Of a stretch of 64,000 nt of DNA, positions 14,505-24,006 are shown piece after piece. Source of the DNA: an uncultured Eubacteriales bacterium (GTDB lineage: Bacteria > Bacillota > Clostridia > Oscillospirales > Acutalibacteraceae); NCBI GenBank assembly GCA_910584745.1, contig CAJUDG010000013.1, positions 58,396-122,395 of the forward strand. Reading direction: 5' to 3'. Numbering within the stretch: position 1 is the first letter of the stretch; the number at the start of each line of letters is the position of its first letter. The notes beneath the pieces are model-generated. The model searched no databases. It was not told the origin of the DNA and was given only the letters and a program-made list of their open reading frames with translations. The position numbers and the translations under genes are program-made.

Positions 14505-16028
14505 TTATCTGCTCTTTTTAAGCCTTATCACGTTCCAGGAGGCGGGCGCGAGCCTTGATTTGAGCAGGCCGCTGTCCAGCTCGTCCCGGTCCGTAACCGT
14601 GTGGGGCGCGACCGCCTCGCCGGAGGCGGAGTTCACGGCCTTGAAGTCGCCGTGCTCAAGGACGATGTGCTCCGAAAGCTCATAGCCCGCAAAGCCCCGC
14701 AGGTCCGTCTCAAGGGTGATGCTGTCCTCCAGATCGCGGTTCACGGCGAATACCGTAAGCTCCTCCGCCTCGTCGTTCCAGACGGCGGCGGCCTCCACGT
14801 CCGTCACATCGGTGAACTCCTTGGTGTCGTGCTTCGAGGAGCGCAGGGCCGTGTTCAGGGCCACGCCCCGGCCGAATTTGGAGGCGTGCAGGTACGGGTA
14901 GTAGATAGTCTGCCGCCAGGCGGGGCCGTTCTCCTCGGTCATGATGGGGGCTATCACGTTCACCAGTTGGGCAAGGCAGGCCATGCGCACACGGTCGCTG
15001 TGCTTTATCAGGGTGATGAGCATAAGGCCCACCAGAAGCGCATCCTCGAAGTTGTACTGGTCTTCCAGCAGGTGCGGGGCCACGGACCAGGGGCGGTTGC
15101 CCATGGTGTCGGCATCCTCAGAGTCGCTGTGGAACCAGACATTCCACTCGTCAAAGCTGAGCATTATGTCCTTCTTCCCGCGCTTCTTTGCCTTGACGAA
15201 GTCGCAGGTGGAGACGACGGTCTTTATGAAGTGGTCCATGTCGTCGGAGTAGGCCAGGAAGTTGGCGGTGTCGTTCAGGCGGTTGCCGTAATACGTATGC
15301 AGGGAGATAAAGTCCACACTGTTATAGGCCTCCTCCAGCACCGTAGCCTCCCACTGGGGATAGGTAGCCATGCCGGTATTGGAGCTGCCGCAGACTACCA
15401 GCTCCACATTGGGGTCTATCTGCCGCAGGGCCTTTGCGGTCTCGTCGGCAAGATGGCCGTACTCCCTGGCGGTCTTATGGCCCACCTGCCAGGGGCCATC
15501 CATCTCGTTGCCAAGGCACCAGGTCCTGATATTGTGGGGCTCCTTAACTCCGTGAGCGATACGCATATCGCTGTACTTGGTACCCGAGGGGTGGTTGCAG
15601 TATTCCAGAAGATTGCAGGCCGCGTCGATGCCCCGGGTGCCCAGGTTCACGGCCATCATCAGGTCTGTGCCGGCCTTCTTGGCCCAGCGGGCGAACTCGT
15701 TGACGCCCACCTCGTTGGTCTCGGTGCTGCGCCATGCAAGCTCCAGCCTGCGGGGACGCTCCGCTACCGGGCCCACGCTGTCCTCCCAGTAGAAGTTTGA
15801 GACGAAGTTGCCCCCGGGATAGCGGACGATTGGCACCTGCAATTCCCGCACCAGCTCCAGCACGTCCTTCCTGAAGCCCTCCTCGTCGGCGCTGGCATGT
15901 CCGGGCTGGTACACGCCGCCGTATACCGCGCGGCCCAGGTGCTCCACGAAGGAGCCGTACACCCGCTTGTCGATGCGGCTTATCTGAAAATCCGGGTCCA
16001 GGGTCAGGCGGGCGAATTTTTTATCCAT
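14505..16028 (-). CDS. abfA: GH51 alpha-L-arabinofuranosidase
   Basis: A 507-residue intracellular GH51 enzyme that removes alpha-L-arabinofuranose from arabinan or arabinoxylan fragments. The N-terminal HLGRAVYGGVYQPG motif, the acid/base Glu175 in CLGNEMDGPW and the nucleophile Glu294 in SFDEWNVW are all present, followed by the C-terminal beta-sandwich. Length is normal and there is no signal peptide. A GGGAGG ribosome site precedes the start. It is transcribed alone from its own promoter. Confidence 0.95.
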   Translation of the reverse strand: MDKKFARLTLDPDFQISRIDKRVYGSFVEHLGRAVYGGVYQPGHASADEEGFRKDVLELVRELQVPIVRYPGGNFVSNFYWEDSVGPVAERPRRLELAWRSTETNEVGVNEFARWAKKAGTDLMMAVNLGTRGIDAACNLLEYCNHPSGTKYSDMRIAHGVKEPHNIRTWCLGNEMDGPWQVGHKTAREYGHLADETAKALRQIDPNVELVVCGSSNTGMATYPQWEATVLEEAYNSVDFISLHTYYGNRLNDTANFLAYSDDMDHFIKTVVSTCDFVKAKKRGKKDIMLSFDEWNVWFHSDSEDADTMGNRPWSVAPHLLEDQYNFEDALLVGLMLITLIKHSDRVRMACLAQLVNVIAPIMTEENGPAWRQTIYYPYLHASKFGRGVALNTALRSSKHDTKEFTDVTDVEAAAVWNDEAEELTVFAVNRDLEDSITLETDLRGFAGYELSEHIVLEHGDFKAVNSASGEAVAPHTVTDRDELDSGLLKSRLAPASWNVIRLKKSR

Positions 16029-16076
16029 AGGTCAAGGCCTCCCACTTGAAATTTTTTATTTTAAGGCGTTTAGCTT

Positions 16077-16104
16077 ATTATAGTATAACGCCGGAAAAAT
16101 GCAA
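16077..16104 (-). promoter_or_regulatory. Promoter of the GH51 gene
   Basis: Minus strand TTGCAT (16099-16104), 16-nt spacer, TATAAT (16077-16082). Confidence 0.7.
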
Positions 16105-16246
16105 GGGGTTTTCCCCTTTTTTGACAGGAGAAGACCCGAATGACACAAAAAACCGGCTGTTCACAATTTTCCTGTTTCTTTTTTTACCGATACCATGTAT
16201 AATATATCCGTGACTTTATCCAACTACTCAGAAAGCCGGTGGGGCC

Positions 16247-17113
16247 ATGGCAAGACGAAGACAGAAGCAGTACCGCATAGGGAATACCAGCAGGGGCGAG
16301 CTGGGCCTTAACCGGCGCAGGATGTTCGTCTCTCAGGAAAAGCAGGCCCAGCATCAGGCCGCCCGCAAGCTGAAGCTCTGGTCAAGGGTGGTGGCCGCCG
16401 CCGTCATTATCGGGGCGTCGCTGATAGCCGGGTTCTTCCTGTGGTTCTTCATGATACCATACTTCCAGCAGGAGATAAGCACCGGCGCCCAGCCCCCGGC
16501 CCCCGGGGAGTCCCAGGAGCCTGTGCCCGACTATGATGAGCTGGGGCTTCCCATATATGACGACTCTGTAAACCTGTTCGTAATAAACTCCTCAAGCCCC
16601 AACCCGGAGTACGTGCCCAAGCTCTCTCAGATAGAGAACGTCCAGGTGGACAGCCGCATCACCGACGCCCTGCGCCAGCTGGTGGCCGCCGCCAAGGAGG
16701 ACAACCTGGTGCTCATCTTCACCGACGGCTATGTGTCCTATGAGGAACAGGGCGAGCGCTTTGAAAAGACCGCCCAGCAGAAGATGAACGACGAGAACCT
16801 GACCGCCGTCATGGCAAAGACCGACGCCCGGGCCCAGACCCCCATGGCCGGAGAGAGCGACTTTCAGACCGGGCTCTGCCTGCGGCTGGCGGGGGACAAA
16901 GAGACCTATGAGAAGTCCAGGACCTACTCCTGGCTGAAGGCCAATATGGGCAAGTACGGCTTTGTGTTCCGCTATCCCAAGGACAAGACCAACTATACCT
17001 ATGTGGACCCGGACCCCACCGTGATACGCTATGTGGGCGGGGAGAACGCCGCCGCAATGCAGCAGCGCTCCATGTGCCTGGAGGAGTATATAAGCTATAT
17101 AGACGACCAGTAA
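16247..17113 (+). CDS. VanY-like (M15) protein lacking zinc ligands
   Basis: A 288-residue membrane-anchored protein. A basic cytoplasmic N-terminus precedes one helix at about residues 48-70, a proline-rich linker, then an extracytoplasmic domain that follows the M15B D,D-carboxypeptidase VanY: FTDGYVSYEEQ, ESDFQTGL, WLKANMGKYGFVFRYPKDKTNY and a closing RYVG. In active enzymes the zinc motif is SxHxxGxAxD; here the His is Phe206 and the Asp is Arg213. The EPWH motif is DPTV (256-259), losing the catalytic Glu and the third zinc ligand. It is therefore probably a peptidoglycan-binding or regulatory pseudoenzyme. It is convergent with hisF. Confidence 0.8.
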   Translation: MARRRQKQYRIGNTSRGELGLNRRRMFVSQEKQAQHQAARKLKLWSRVVAAAVIIGASLIAGFFLWFFMIPYFQQEISTGAQPPAPGESQEPVPDYDELGLPIYDDSVNLFVINSSSPNPEYVPKLSQIENVQVDSRITDALRQLVAAAKEDNLVLIFTDGYVSYEEQGERFEKTAQQKMNDENLTAVMAKTDARAQTPMAGESDFQTGLCLRLAGDKETYEKSRTYSWLKANMGKYGFVFRYPKDKTNYTYVDPDPTVIRYVGGENAAAMQQRSMCLEEYISYIDDQ

Positions 17114-17125
17114 AGCCCTTTCCAT

Positions 17126-17887
17126 TTACACCGGGCGCACCGGCACGCCCCTTTCACTCAGATATTCTTTCAACTGGGGCACGGTCAGCTCTCCGAAGTG
17201 GAACAGGGACGCCGCCAGCACCGCGTCGGCCTTTCCGGCGGTGAATGCGTCATAGAAGTGGGAGAGCTCCCCCGCCCCGCCGGAGGCTATCACCGGGATG
17301 CCCACGGCCTCAGACACGGCCCGGGTCAGCTCCAGGTCGTAGCCGGTCTTCACCCCGTCCCGGTCCATGCTGGTCAGGAGTATCTCCCCCGCGCCCAGCT
17401 CCTCGGCCTCCCTGGCCCAGTCCAAAGCGTCCTTTCCAGTGTCTATCCGCCCGCCGTTCAGGTAGAGGGTCCACCCTCCCCCTGGGCGGCGTTTCGCGTC
17501 CATGGCCACCACCACGCACTGGCTGCCGAAGACGCTGGCGGCCTCTCTTATAAGCTCCGGCCGCCGTAAAGCCGCCGAGTTTACGGACACCTTGTCCGCC
17601 CCGGCCCGGAGTATGGCCGTAAAGTCCTCCACCTTACGGATGCCGCCGCCCACGGTAAAGGGGATGAAGATGCGCTCGGCCACCTGCTCCACCATATGGG
17701 TGACGATGGCCCTGTCATCCGCCGAGGCGTTTATGTCCAGGAACACCAGCTCGTCCGCCCCCTGCTTATCGTATAGGGCCGCGGCCTCCACTGGGTCCCC
17801 CGCATCACGGAGCGAGAGGAAGTTCGTGCCCTTTACCACCCTGCCGTCCTTGATGTCCAGGCAGGGGATTATGCGTTTCGCGTACAT
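17126..17887 (-). CDS. hisF: Imidazole glycerol phosphate synthase cyclase subunit HisF
   Basis: A 253-residue TIM barrel that joins PRFAR and ammonia to form imidazole glycerol phosphate and AICAR in histidine synthesis. Catalytic Asp11 in IIPCLDIKDGRVVKG and the later Asp in LLTSMDRDGVKTGYD are present, along with phosphate loops TVGGGI and ASGGAG. It partners HisH, encoded 16 nt upstream. An AGGGGGG ribosome site precedes the start. Confidence 0.98.
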   Translation of the reverse strand: MYAKRIIPCLDIKDGRVVKGTNFLSLRDAGDPVEAAALYDKQGADELVFLDINASADDRAIVTHMVEQVAERIFIPFTVGGGIRKVEDFTAILRAGADKVSVNSAALRRPELIREAASVFGSQCVVVAMDAKRRPGGGWTLYLNGGRIDTGKDALDWAREAEELGAGEILLTSMDRDGVKTGYDLELTRAVSEAVGIPVIASGGAGELSHFYDAFTAGKADAVLAASLFHFGELTVPQLKEYLSERGVPVRPV

Positions 17888-17903
17888 TTATATGCCCCCT
17901 CTG

Positions 17904-18521
17904 TCAAGTGTTTTCCCTTACATATCCCGCAAAGTTCCGCAGTATGGCAAGGCCCACGCCGCCGCTTTTCTCCGGGTGGAACTGGCAGGCGGCTATATTG
18001 TCCTTCTGTACCGCCGCGTGGATGGTGGCGCCGTACTCTGCCGTTGCCGAGACCAGCTCCGGCTCTGTGCGCAGATAGTAGGAGTGGACGAAATAGACGT
18101 AAGGCTCCTCTGAAAGGCCCTTGAGAAGCCAGCCCGGGCTTTTTACGTCCAGGGAGTTCCAGCCCATATGGGGCACCTTAAGGCCCCTATCGTCCGGCAG
18201 GCGCAGTATCTTTCCCGGCAGCAGGGAGAGCCCCTTTACCCCCGGCGACTCCTCGCTGCTCTCAAACAGCACCTGCAGCCCCAGGCAGACCCCCAAAAAG
18301 GGGCGGCCCGTCTTGACAAAATCCCGTATGGCCCCCGAGAGCCCCCGGCTCTCAAGGCCCGCCATGGCCTCGCCGAAGGCCCCCACTCCCGGCAGCACGG
18401 CGGAGTCCGCAGACATGAGCCCGGCGGGGTCCGCGGCCACGGTGCAGCCGCAGCCGATGTGTTTTAGGGCCTTTTCCACGCTCTGCAGGTTGCCCGCGCC
18501 GTAATCTATAATGGCCGTCAT
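17904..18521 (-). CDS. hisH: Imidazole glycerol phosphate synthase glutaminase subunit HisH
   Basis: A 205-residue class I glutamine amidotransferase that feeds ammonia to HisF. Nucleophile Cys79 lies in GVCLGLQ and the His-Glu pair in CQFHPEKSG; IIDYGAGNLQSV is the standard N-terminus. A GAGG ribosome site and a sigma-A promoter lie upstream. No other his genes are in the window, so the pathway genes must be elsewhere. Confidence 0.97.
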   Translation of the reverse strand: MTAIIDYGAGNLQSVEKALKHIGCGCTVAADPAGLMSADSAVLPGVGAFGEAMAGLESRGLSGAIRDFVKTGRPFLGVCLGLQVLFESSEESPGVKGLSLLPGKILRLPDDRGLKVPHMGWNSLDVKSPGWLLKGLSEEPYVYFVHSYYLRTEPELVSATAEYGATIHAAVQKDNIAACQFHPEKSGGVGLAILRNFAGYVRENT

Positions 18522-18551
18522 TTGAATTCACCTCGCTAAATTGGTGAAATA

Positions 18552-18580
18552 AGTATAGCATATTTCCGGAAGTTTTGCAA
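18552..18580 (-). promoter_or_regulatory. Promoter of hisH-hisF
   Basis: Minus strand TTGCAA (18575-18580), 17-nt spacer, TATACT (18552-18557). Confidence 0.75.
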
Positions 18581-18691
18581 GCTGTACCGCAGGCCGCGAA
18601 GTTTTACAGAATATTCATGAAAACTTCACTATAGGTATTGTATACTTGACATGTATATTTCTCATGGAGAATAGAAAGAGAGACGAGACCC

Positions 18692-21600
18692 ATGTTTTCA
18701 AAGTTCAGCGTTAAAAAGCCCATGACTGTGCTGGTGGGCGTGATCATCGCCATCGTGCTGGGGATAGTGGCCTTCTCCCGCATGACCCCGGACCTGCTGC
18801 CCAATATCAACCTGCCCTACGCGGTGATAATCACCGCCTATCCCGGGGCCACCCCCGAGGAGGTTGAGCAGGAGGTCACAAGGCCCATAGAGCAGGCCAT
18901 GGCCACCCTGGACCACGCGGAGGAGATAACCTCGGTCAGCCGGGAGAACTCCTCCCAGGTGATGCTGCAGCTCACCGACGACGCCAATATGGACACCCTC
19001 ACCGCCGATATCCGGGAGAAGCTCAACGGCATAACCTGGCCGGATATGGCGGGCACGCCGTACATCATGAAGATAAACCCCAGCATGATGCCCGTCACCG
19101 TGGCCGCCATGGAGATGGAGGGCATGGACAACGTGGAGCTTACTGACCTGCTGGACTCTGAGCTTATGCTGAAGCTCGAGGGCATAGAGGGCGTCGCCAG
19201 CGTCTCGGCCAGCGGCAACGTGCAGGAGAGCGTTATGGTAGAGCTTCGCCAGGACAAGATAGACGCGCTGAACCGAAAGCTAAAGGCGAAGCTGGACGAG
19301 AAGTTCGGCGACGCCCAGAAGGATCTGGACGAGAGCTCAAAGGAGATAGAGGACGGCCTGAGCGAGACCAGGGAGCAGCAGGATGAGTTGGAGGGGCAGA
19401 AGGCCCAGCTTGAGGAGGGCCAGGCCCAGCTTGCCCAGCAGACCGGCGCCGCCCAGGGGCAGCTCATCTCCAAGAAGGTGGAGATAGAGTCGGCCAAGGC
19501 CCAGATATCCGCCCAGCTTGGCACCATGGAGCAGAACAAGAAGCAGCTTGAGGACGCTGTCAGCAAGCTGAAAACCTTGCAGGCAACGCTCACTCAGCTC
19601 AACGGCCAGCTTGCCTCATTGGACCAGGCCATCAGCGGGCTGCAGGAGGGCATCGCCGGGTACACGGCCCTGTCGGCGCAGCTTGAGGCGCTCAATGCCC
19701 AGCTTGCCGGCCTGGACCCGGACAGCGAGGAATATGCTATTGTGCAGCAGCAGATAGAAGCGCTCCAGCCCCAGCTTGCGGCGGCGGAGGCGGCCTTCGC
19801 GGCCCTGGGCACCACGGCGGCGGGGGCGCCCGCAAAGCTTCAGGAGCTCCAGGCCAGCCGGGCCGCTGTGGAAAAGGGTCTTGCCGACGCCAAGGCCATG
19901 GCCGCAGCCGGAGGCGCCGACCCGGAGAACCTGGACAAATCCATCGCCGAGGCCCAGGGGAACCTCTCAAAGCTCACTGCCGGCATGGACCAGCTCAAGG
20001 CCACAAGCTCACAGCTTGAGAGCGGCGCTGTGACAGTGGACCAGGCGCTGCAGGAGCTCTCACGCCAGCAGACCAGCGGCATAATGCAGATAAGCGCCGG
20101 TATGTCCCAGATACTGGCGGGCCAGTCGGCCCTCTCCGCCGCCCAGCAGCAGCTGGAGTCGGCCAAGGCCCAGCTTGAGGGGGCGCAGGACGAGTTCGAC
20201 TCTCAGAAGGAAGCGGCCTATAAGAACGCGGACCTGCCCATCACAATGGACATGGTCTCTCAGATACTCACTGCCCAGAACTTCTCCATGCCCGCCGGGT
20301 ATATAGAGGAGCAGGGCGCCGCGACCCTGGTGCGCGTGGGCAATAAGCTTGAGGATAAGGAGGAGCTTCGGGGGCTGCTGCTCTTTGACACCGGCGAAGA
20401 CGGGATAGGTAAAATTTACCTGCGGGACGTGGCGGACGTCGACGTGCAGAGCAACGCCGGGGAGCTGTACGCCAAGATAAACGGCGAGAACGGCCTGCTT
20501 CTGAGCTTTACAAAGCAGTCCACCTACTCCACGGCCCTGGTGTCGAAGAACATAGAGGAGCGCTTCAAGTCCCTTTCCGGGGAGTATGAGGGGCTGAAAT
20601 TCACCACCCTTATGGACCAGGGCAACTACATCTACATCGTGGTGGACACGGTCTTGCAGAACCTGGTGCTGGGCGCGGTGCTGGCGGTGCTGATACTGCT
20701 GCTGTTCCTTCGGGACCTGCGGCCCACTGTGGTCATCGCCTTCTCCATACCCATCTCCCTGATGGTGGCTATAGTGCTCATGTACTTCTCGGGGGTCACT
20801 TTGAACGTCATATCCCTGTCGGGCCTTGCGGTGGGCGTGGGTATGCTGGTGGACAATTCAGTGGTGGTGATAGAGAATATCTACAGGCTCAGAAGCGAGG
20901 GTATGCCCGCGGCCAAGGCCTCCGTCCAGGGGGCGGTGCAGGTGACCGGGGCCATCATCGCCTCCACCCTTACCACCGTGTGCGTGTTTTTGCCCATCGT
21001 GTTCGTAGAGGGCGTCACAAGGCAGCTCTTTACGGACATGGCCCTGACTATTGGCTACTCCCTTCTTGCCAGCCTCTTTGTGGCCATAACCCTTGTGCCC
21101 GCCATGACCTCTACCACCCTGAGAAAGAGCAGGATAAAGGAGCACAGCCTCTTTGACCGGGTGCTGGGCGGCTATGGCAAAATAGCGTCGGCCTCCTTAA
21201 AGCACAAGTGGGTCTGTCTGGGGCTGGCGCTGGTGCTGCTGGTGTGCAGCGTGGTGCTGGCCCTCTCAAGGGGCTTCATCTTCATGCCCGCCATGAGCGG
21301 CAGCCAGGTGACGGTAAGCTTCACCCTTCCCCAGGAGGAGCCCACCTTTGAGGAGACCACGGCGATGGCCGACCAGATCTCAGAGCGCATTATGGAGCTG
21401 GACTGTGTGGAGACCGTGGGCGCAATGGCCGGGGGCTCCGGGGCCATGATGGGCATGGGCGGCCAATCCCAGGAGGTGTCCATGTACGTTATACTGGACG
21501 AGAGCTCCGGGATCAAGGACTCTGAGGCCTCCCGGCTGATAGCGGAAGCCTGCGCGGACCTGGACTGTGAGGTAAGCGCCCAGGGGGCAATGGACATGAG

Positions 21601-22726
21601 CGCGTATATGTCGGCCATGAGCGGCTCCGGGGTGGAGATAAAGCTTCATGGGGACGATATGGACGCGCTGATAGACGCGGCGGACGAGGTCACGGAGATA
21701 CTTGCCGGGGTGGAGGGCACAGACGATGCCCAGAGCGACCTTGAGGACAGCACCCCGGAGATACGGATAGTGGTGGATAAAAACAAGGCCATGGAGAACG
21801 GCCTGACCATCGCCCAGGTGTACCAGAGCGTGAGCGGGGCCATAAGCGAGGACAAGACGGCCACCAGCATAAACGTGGACGGCTATCCCCAGGATGTTCT
21901 GGTGGTGCACCCGGAGAAGGGCGGTATGAACGAGAGCTACCTTAAGAGTCTGACCGTCACCTCTACCGACCGGACCACCGGGGAGACCGAGGAGGTGCCC
22001 CTGGTGCGGATAGCGGAGTTTGAGGAGCGGCAGAGCCTTAACGCCATAAGCCGGGAGAACCAGAGCCGGGTGCTGACGGTCAGCGCGGGCATAGCCGACG
22101 GCAGCAACGTGACCCTGGTGACCCGGGAGGTGGAGAAGGCCCTGAAGGAGTATGAGCCGCCAAAGGGCGTGACCCTGGAGATGACCGGCGAGAACGAGAC
22201 CATCATGGAGGCCATGGAGCAGCTGATGCAGATGGCGGGGCTCGCCATACTCATCATCTACCTTATCATGGTGATACAGTTCCAGTCCCTGCTGCTGCCC
22301 TTCATCGTCATGTTCACCATACCTCTGGCCTTTACCGGCGGGTTCCTGGCCCTGTACATCTGCGGCATGGAGGTAAGCGTCGTGTCCATGATAGGCTTTA
22401 TCATGCTGGCGGGCATTATAGTCAACAACGGCATAGTGCTCATCGACTATATAAACCAGCTGCGCCTTGAGGGCGTGGAGCGCCGGGACGCCATAATCCT
22501 CGCCGGGCGCACCCGCATGAGGCCCATACTCATGACGGTGCTGACCACGGTGCTGGGCCTGGTGTTCATGGCCCTGGCAACGGGCATGGGCGCGGAGATG
22601 ATGCAGCCCATAGCCATCGTCTGTATCGGCGGCCTGCTCTACGCCACACTGATGACGCTGTTCGTGGTGCCGGCCATGTACGATATCATGGCCAAGAAGG
22701 AGCTGCGGCGCGTAGAGGTGGATTGA
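18692..22726 (+). CDS. RND-family (HAE1-like) transporter with large coiled-coil insertion
   Basis: A 1344-residue inner-membrane transporter of the AcrB/MMPL superfamily. The first helix follows MFSKFSVKKPMTVLVG; VIITAYPGATPEEVEQEVTRPIE and the two repeats of six helices are typical. In the first helix bundle the usual Asp-Asp pair reads Asp-Asn (GMLVDNSVVVIEN). Between the first two porter subdomains, about residues 192-508 form an inserted Gln/Ala/Leu-rich coiled coil with many QL and AQL repeats; without it the length (about 1030) is standard. No membrane-fusion or outer-membrane partner gene lies beside it, as expected for a Gram-positive. Export of lipids or drugs is the family role; the substrate is unknown. 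Confidence 0.9.
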   Translation: MFSKFSVKKPMTVLVGVIIAIVLGIVAFSRMTPDLLPNINLPYAVIITAYPGATPEEVEQEVTRPIEQAMATLDHAEEITSVSRENSSQVMLQLTDDANMDTLTADIREKLNGITWPDMAGTPYIMKINPSMMPVTVAAMEMEGMDNVELTDLLDSELMLKLEGIEGVASVSASGNVQESVMVELRQDKIDALNRKLKAKLDEKFGDAQKDLDESSKEIEDGLSETREQQDELEGQKAQLEEGQAQLAQQTGAAQGQLISKKVEIESAKAQISAQLGTMEQNKKQLEDAVSKLKTLQATLTQLNGQLASLDQAISGLQEGIAGYTALSAQLEALNAQLAGLDPDSEEYAIVQQQIEALQPQLAAAEAAFAALGTTAAGAPAKLQELQASRAAVEKGLADAKAMAAAGGADPENLDKSIAEAQGNLSKLTAGMDQLKATSSQLESGAVTVDQALQELSRQQTSGIMQISAGMSQILAGQSALSAAQQQLESAKAQLEGAQDEFDSQKEAAYKNADLPITMDMVSQILTAQNFSMPAGYIEEQGAATLVRVGNKLEDKEELRGLLLFDTGEDGIGKIYLRDVADVDVQSNAGELYAKINGENGLLLSFTKQSTYSTALVSKNIEERFKSLSGEYEGLKFTTLMDQGNYIYIVVDTVLQNLVLGAVLAVLILLLFLRDLRPTVVIAFSIPISLMVAIVLMYFSGVTLNVISLSGLAVGVGMLVDNSVVVIENIYRLRSEGMPAAKASVQGAVQVTGAIIASTLTTVCVFLPIVFVEGVTRQLFTDMALTIGYSLLASLFVAITLVPAMTSTTLRKSRIKEHSLFDRVLGGYGKIASASLKHKWVCLGLALVLLVCSVVLALSRGFIFMPAMSGSQVTVSFTLPQEEPTFEETTAMADQISERIMELDCVETVGAMAGGSGAMMGMGGQSQEVSMYVILDESSGIKDSEASRLIAEACADLDCEVSAQGAMDMSAYMSAMSGSGVEIKLHGDDMDALIDAADEVTEILAGVEGTDDAQSDLEDSTPEIRIVVDKNKAMENGLTIAQVYQSVSGAISEDKTATSINVDGYPQDVLVVHPEKGGMNESYLKSLTVTSTDRTTGETEEVPLVRIAEFEERQSLNAISRENQSRVLTVSAGIADGSNVTLVTREVEKALKEYEPPKGVTLEMTGENETIMEAMEQLMQMAGLAILIIYLIMVIQFQSLLLPFIVMFTIPLAFTGGFLALYICGMEVSVVSMIGFIMLAGIIVNNGIVLIDYINQLRLEGVERRDAIILAGRTRMRPILMTVLTTVLGLVFMALATGMGAEMMQPIAIVCIGGLLYATLMTLFVVPAMYDIMAKKELRRVEVD

Positions 22727-22745
22727 GGTTTCGGATAGTGTACAA

Positions 22746-22776
22746 GAGGCCCTGCATGGTTGCAGGGCCTCTTTTT
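22746..22776 (+). terminator. Terminator after the RND gene
   Basis: Perfect 11-bp stem (22746-22756 with 22761-22771), 4-nt loop, then TTTTT. Confidence 0.93.
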
Positions 22777-22875
22777 AAAACTTGTTAAGTCATATTTTAG
22801 ATTGTTATTTGGTCCAGTCTGTAATATTGTGCTTATTGCACTGAATTTTGTACTCATTATTGTTATGTATTGCCC

Positions 22876-22904
22876 TTGACTACGGAAATAATCTGCGCTA
22901 TACT
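22876..22904 (+). promoter_or_regulatory. Promoter of the LacI-led sugar operon
   Basis: TTGACT (22876-22881), 17-nt spacer, TATACT (22899-22904), about 70 nt before the regulator start. No classic LacI palindrome with a central CG is obvious in the surrounding AT-rich sequence. Confidence 0.82.
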
Positions 22905-22973
22905 TAAGGTAATCTAAAAATTTCTAAAATAATTTTTATATGTCCCTGCACCCGGAAAGGAAGTGACTGCACC

Positions 22974-23984
22974 ATGAAGGCAAATATCCGCACCATCAGC
23001 CAGATGACCGGCTTCTCCACCGCCACCGTGTCAAACGCCCTGAACAACAAGCGCGGCGTAAACCGCGAGACCGCCGAAAAGATACTGAAAGCCGCCCGGG
23101 AGATAGGCTATCTGGACAGCCCGGGGATAGGCCGGGTGAAGCTGGTGACTTATATCGAAAACGGCTCCATCGTCAACGAGTCGCCGTTCTTCTCCATGCT
23201 CATGTCCGGGGTGGAATCCGAGTGCCGCAGGCTTGGCATAGACGCTGTGTCCTGCCATCTCCACCGGGAGGACCCGAATTATGACGGCTATATGGACGAG
23301 CTGCTGAACGACCAGAGCTCCGCGCTGCTGGTCCTTGCCACGGAGATGGACGCAAAAGAGGCCGCTAAGCTCCAGCGCGCCGCTGCGCCGGTGGTGATAC
23401 TGGATAACTGGTACGAGGACCTCCCTTTCAGCGCGGTGCTCATCGACAACGCCGACGCGGCCTATAAGGCTGTCTCCCATCTTATAGAGATGGGACATAC
23501 CCGCATAGGCCACCTTCGGGGAAGATTCGAGATAAAGAATTTCTACTACCGCCGCCAGGGCTATTTGCGGGCCCTGGCCGAGCACGGCCTGACCGCCAGC
23601 CCGGACTATACCCTGACCCTGTCCACCGGCATGGAGACCTCCTGCGCGGATATGGCCGCCCTGCTGGCCAAGGGGCCGGAGCTGCCCACGGCTTTTTTCG
23701 CTGACAACGACATGATAGCTCTGGGGGCCATGCGGGCCCTGCAGCAGGCCGGGTACAGGGTGCCCGGGGATGTATCCCTGGTGGGCTTTGACGACCTGCC
23801 CTTCTGCGCCATATCCGACCCGCCGCTGACCACCGTAAAGGTGCACAACTACGAGATGGGCATCGCCGCCGTGCGCCGCCTAGCGGAGCTGATGGATCCC
23901 GGCGGCGGGTACAGCACCAAGACACAGATAACCAGCGCCTTTGTCCCAAGGTCCAGCGTGCTGGACCTTCGGGATAGACCATAA
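22974..23984 (+). CDS. LacI-family transcriptional regulator
   Basis: A 336-residue repressor. The N-terminal helix-turn-helix (IRTISQMTGFSTATVSNALNNKRGV) is followed by a hinge region and a periplasmic-binding-protein-like sugar domain with LVGFDDLPFCAISDPPLTTV near the end. GGAAAGGAAG serves as ribosome site. It is the first gene of the isomerase-transketolase-kinase-glycosidase operon, 22 nt before the isomerase, and most likely controls it in response to a sugar or phosphosugar. Confidence 0.95.
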   Translation: MKANIRTISQMTGFSTATVSNALNNKRGVNRETAEKILKAAREIGYLDSPGIGRVKLVTYIENGSIVNESPFFSMLMSGVESECRRLGIDAVSCHLHREDPNYDGYMDELLNDQSSALLVLATEMDAKEAAKLQRAAAPVVILDNWYEDLPFSAVLIDNADAAYKAVSHLIEMGHTRIGHLRGRFEIKNFYYRRQGYLRALAEHGLTASPDYTLTLSTGMETSCADMAALLAKGPELPTAFFADNDMIALGAMRALQQAGYRVPGDVSLVGFDDLPFCAISDPPLTTVKVHNYEMGIAAVRRLAELMDPGGGYSTKTQITSAFVPRSSVLDLRDRP

Positions 23985-24006
23985 TAAATACTGGAGGAGT
24001 GCAACT

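Noticed and set aside
14601..15800. A 399-codon open frame opposite the GH51 gene
   Set aside because: Shadow of a GC-rich coding strand; the GH51 frame has all catalytic motifs.
19266..20216. Separate coiled-coil gene or assembly join inside the RND gene
   Set aside because: The frame runs through without interruption, and removing the segment leaves a normal RND length, so it is a true internal insertion.
22777..22973. LacI operator upstream of the sugar operon
   Set aside because: Only weak AT-rich inverted repeats are visible; none has the central CG and symmetric half-sites expected for LacI-family sites.
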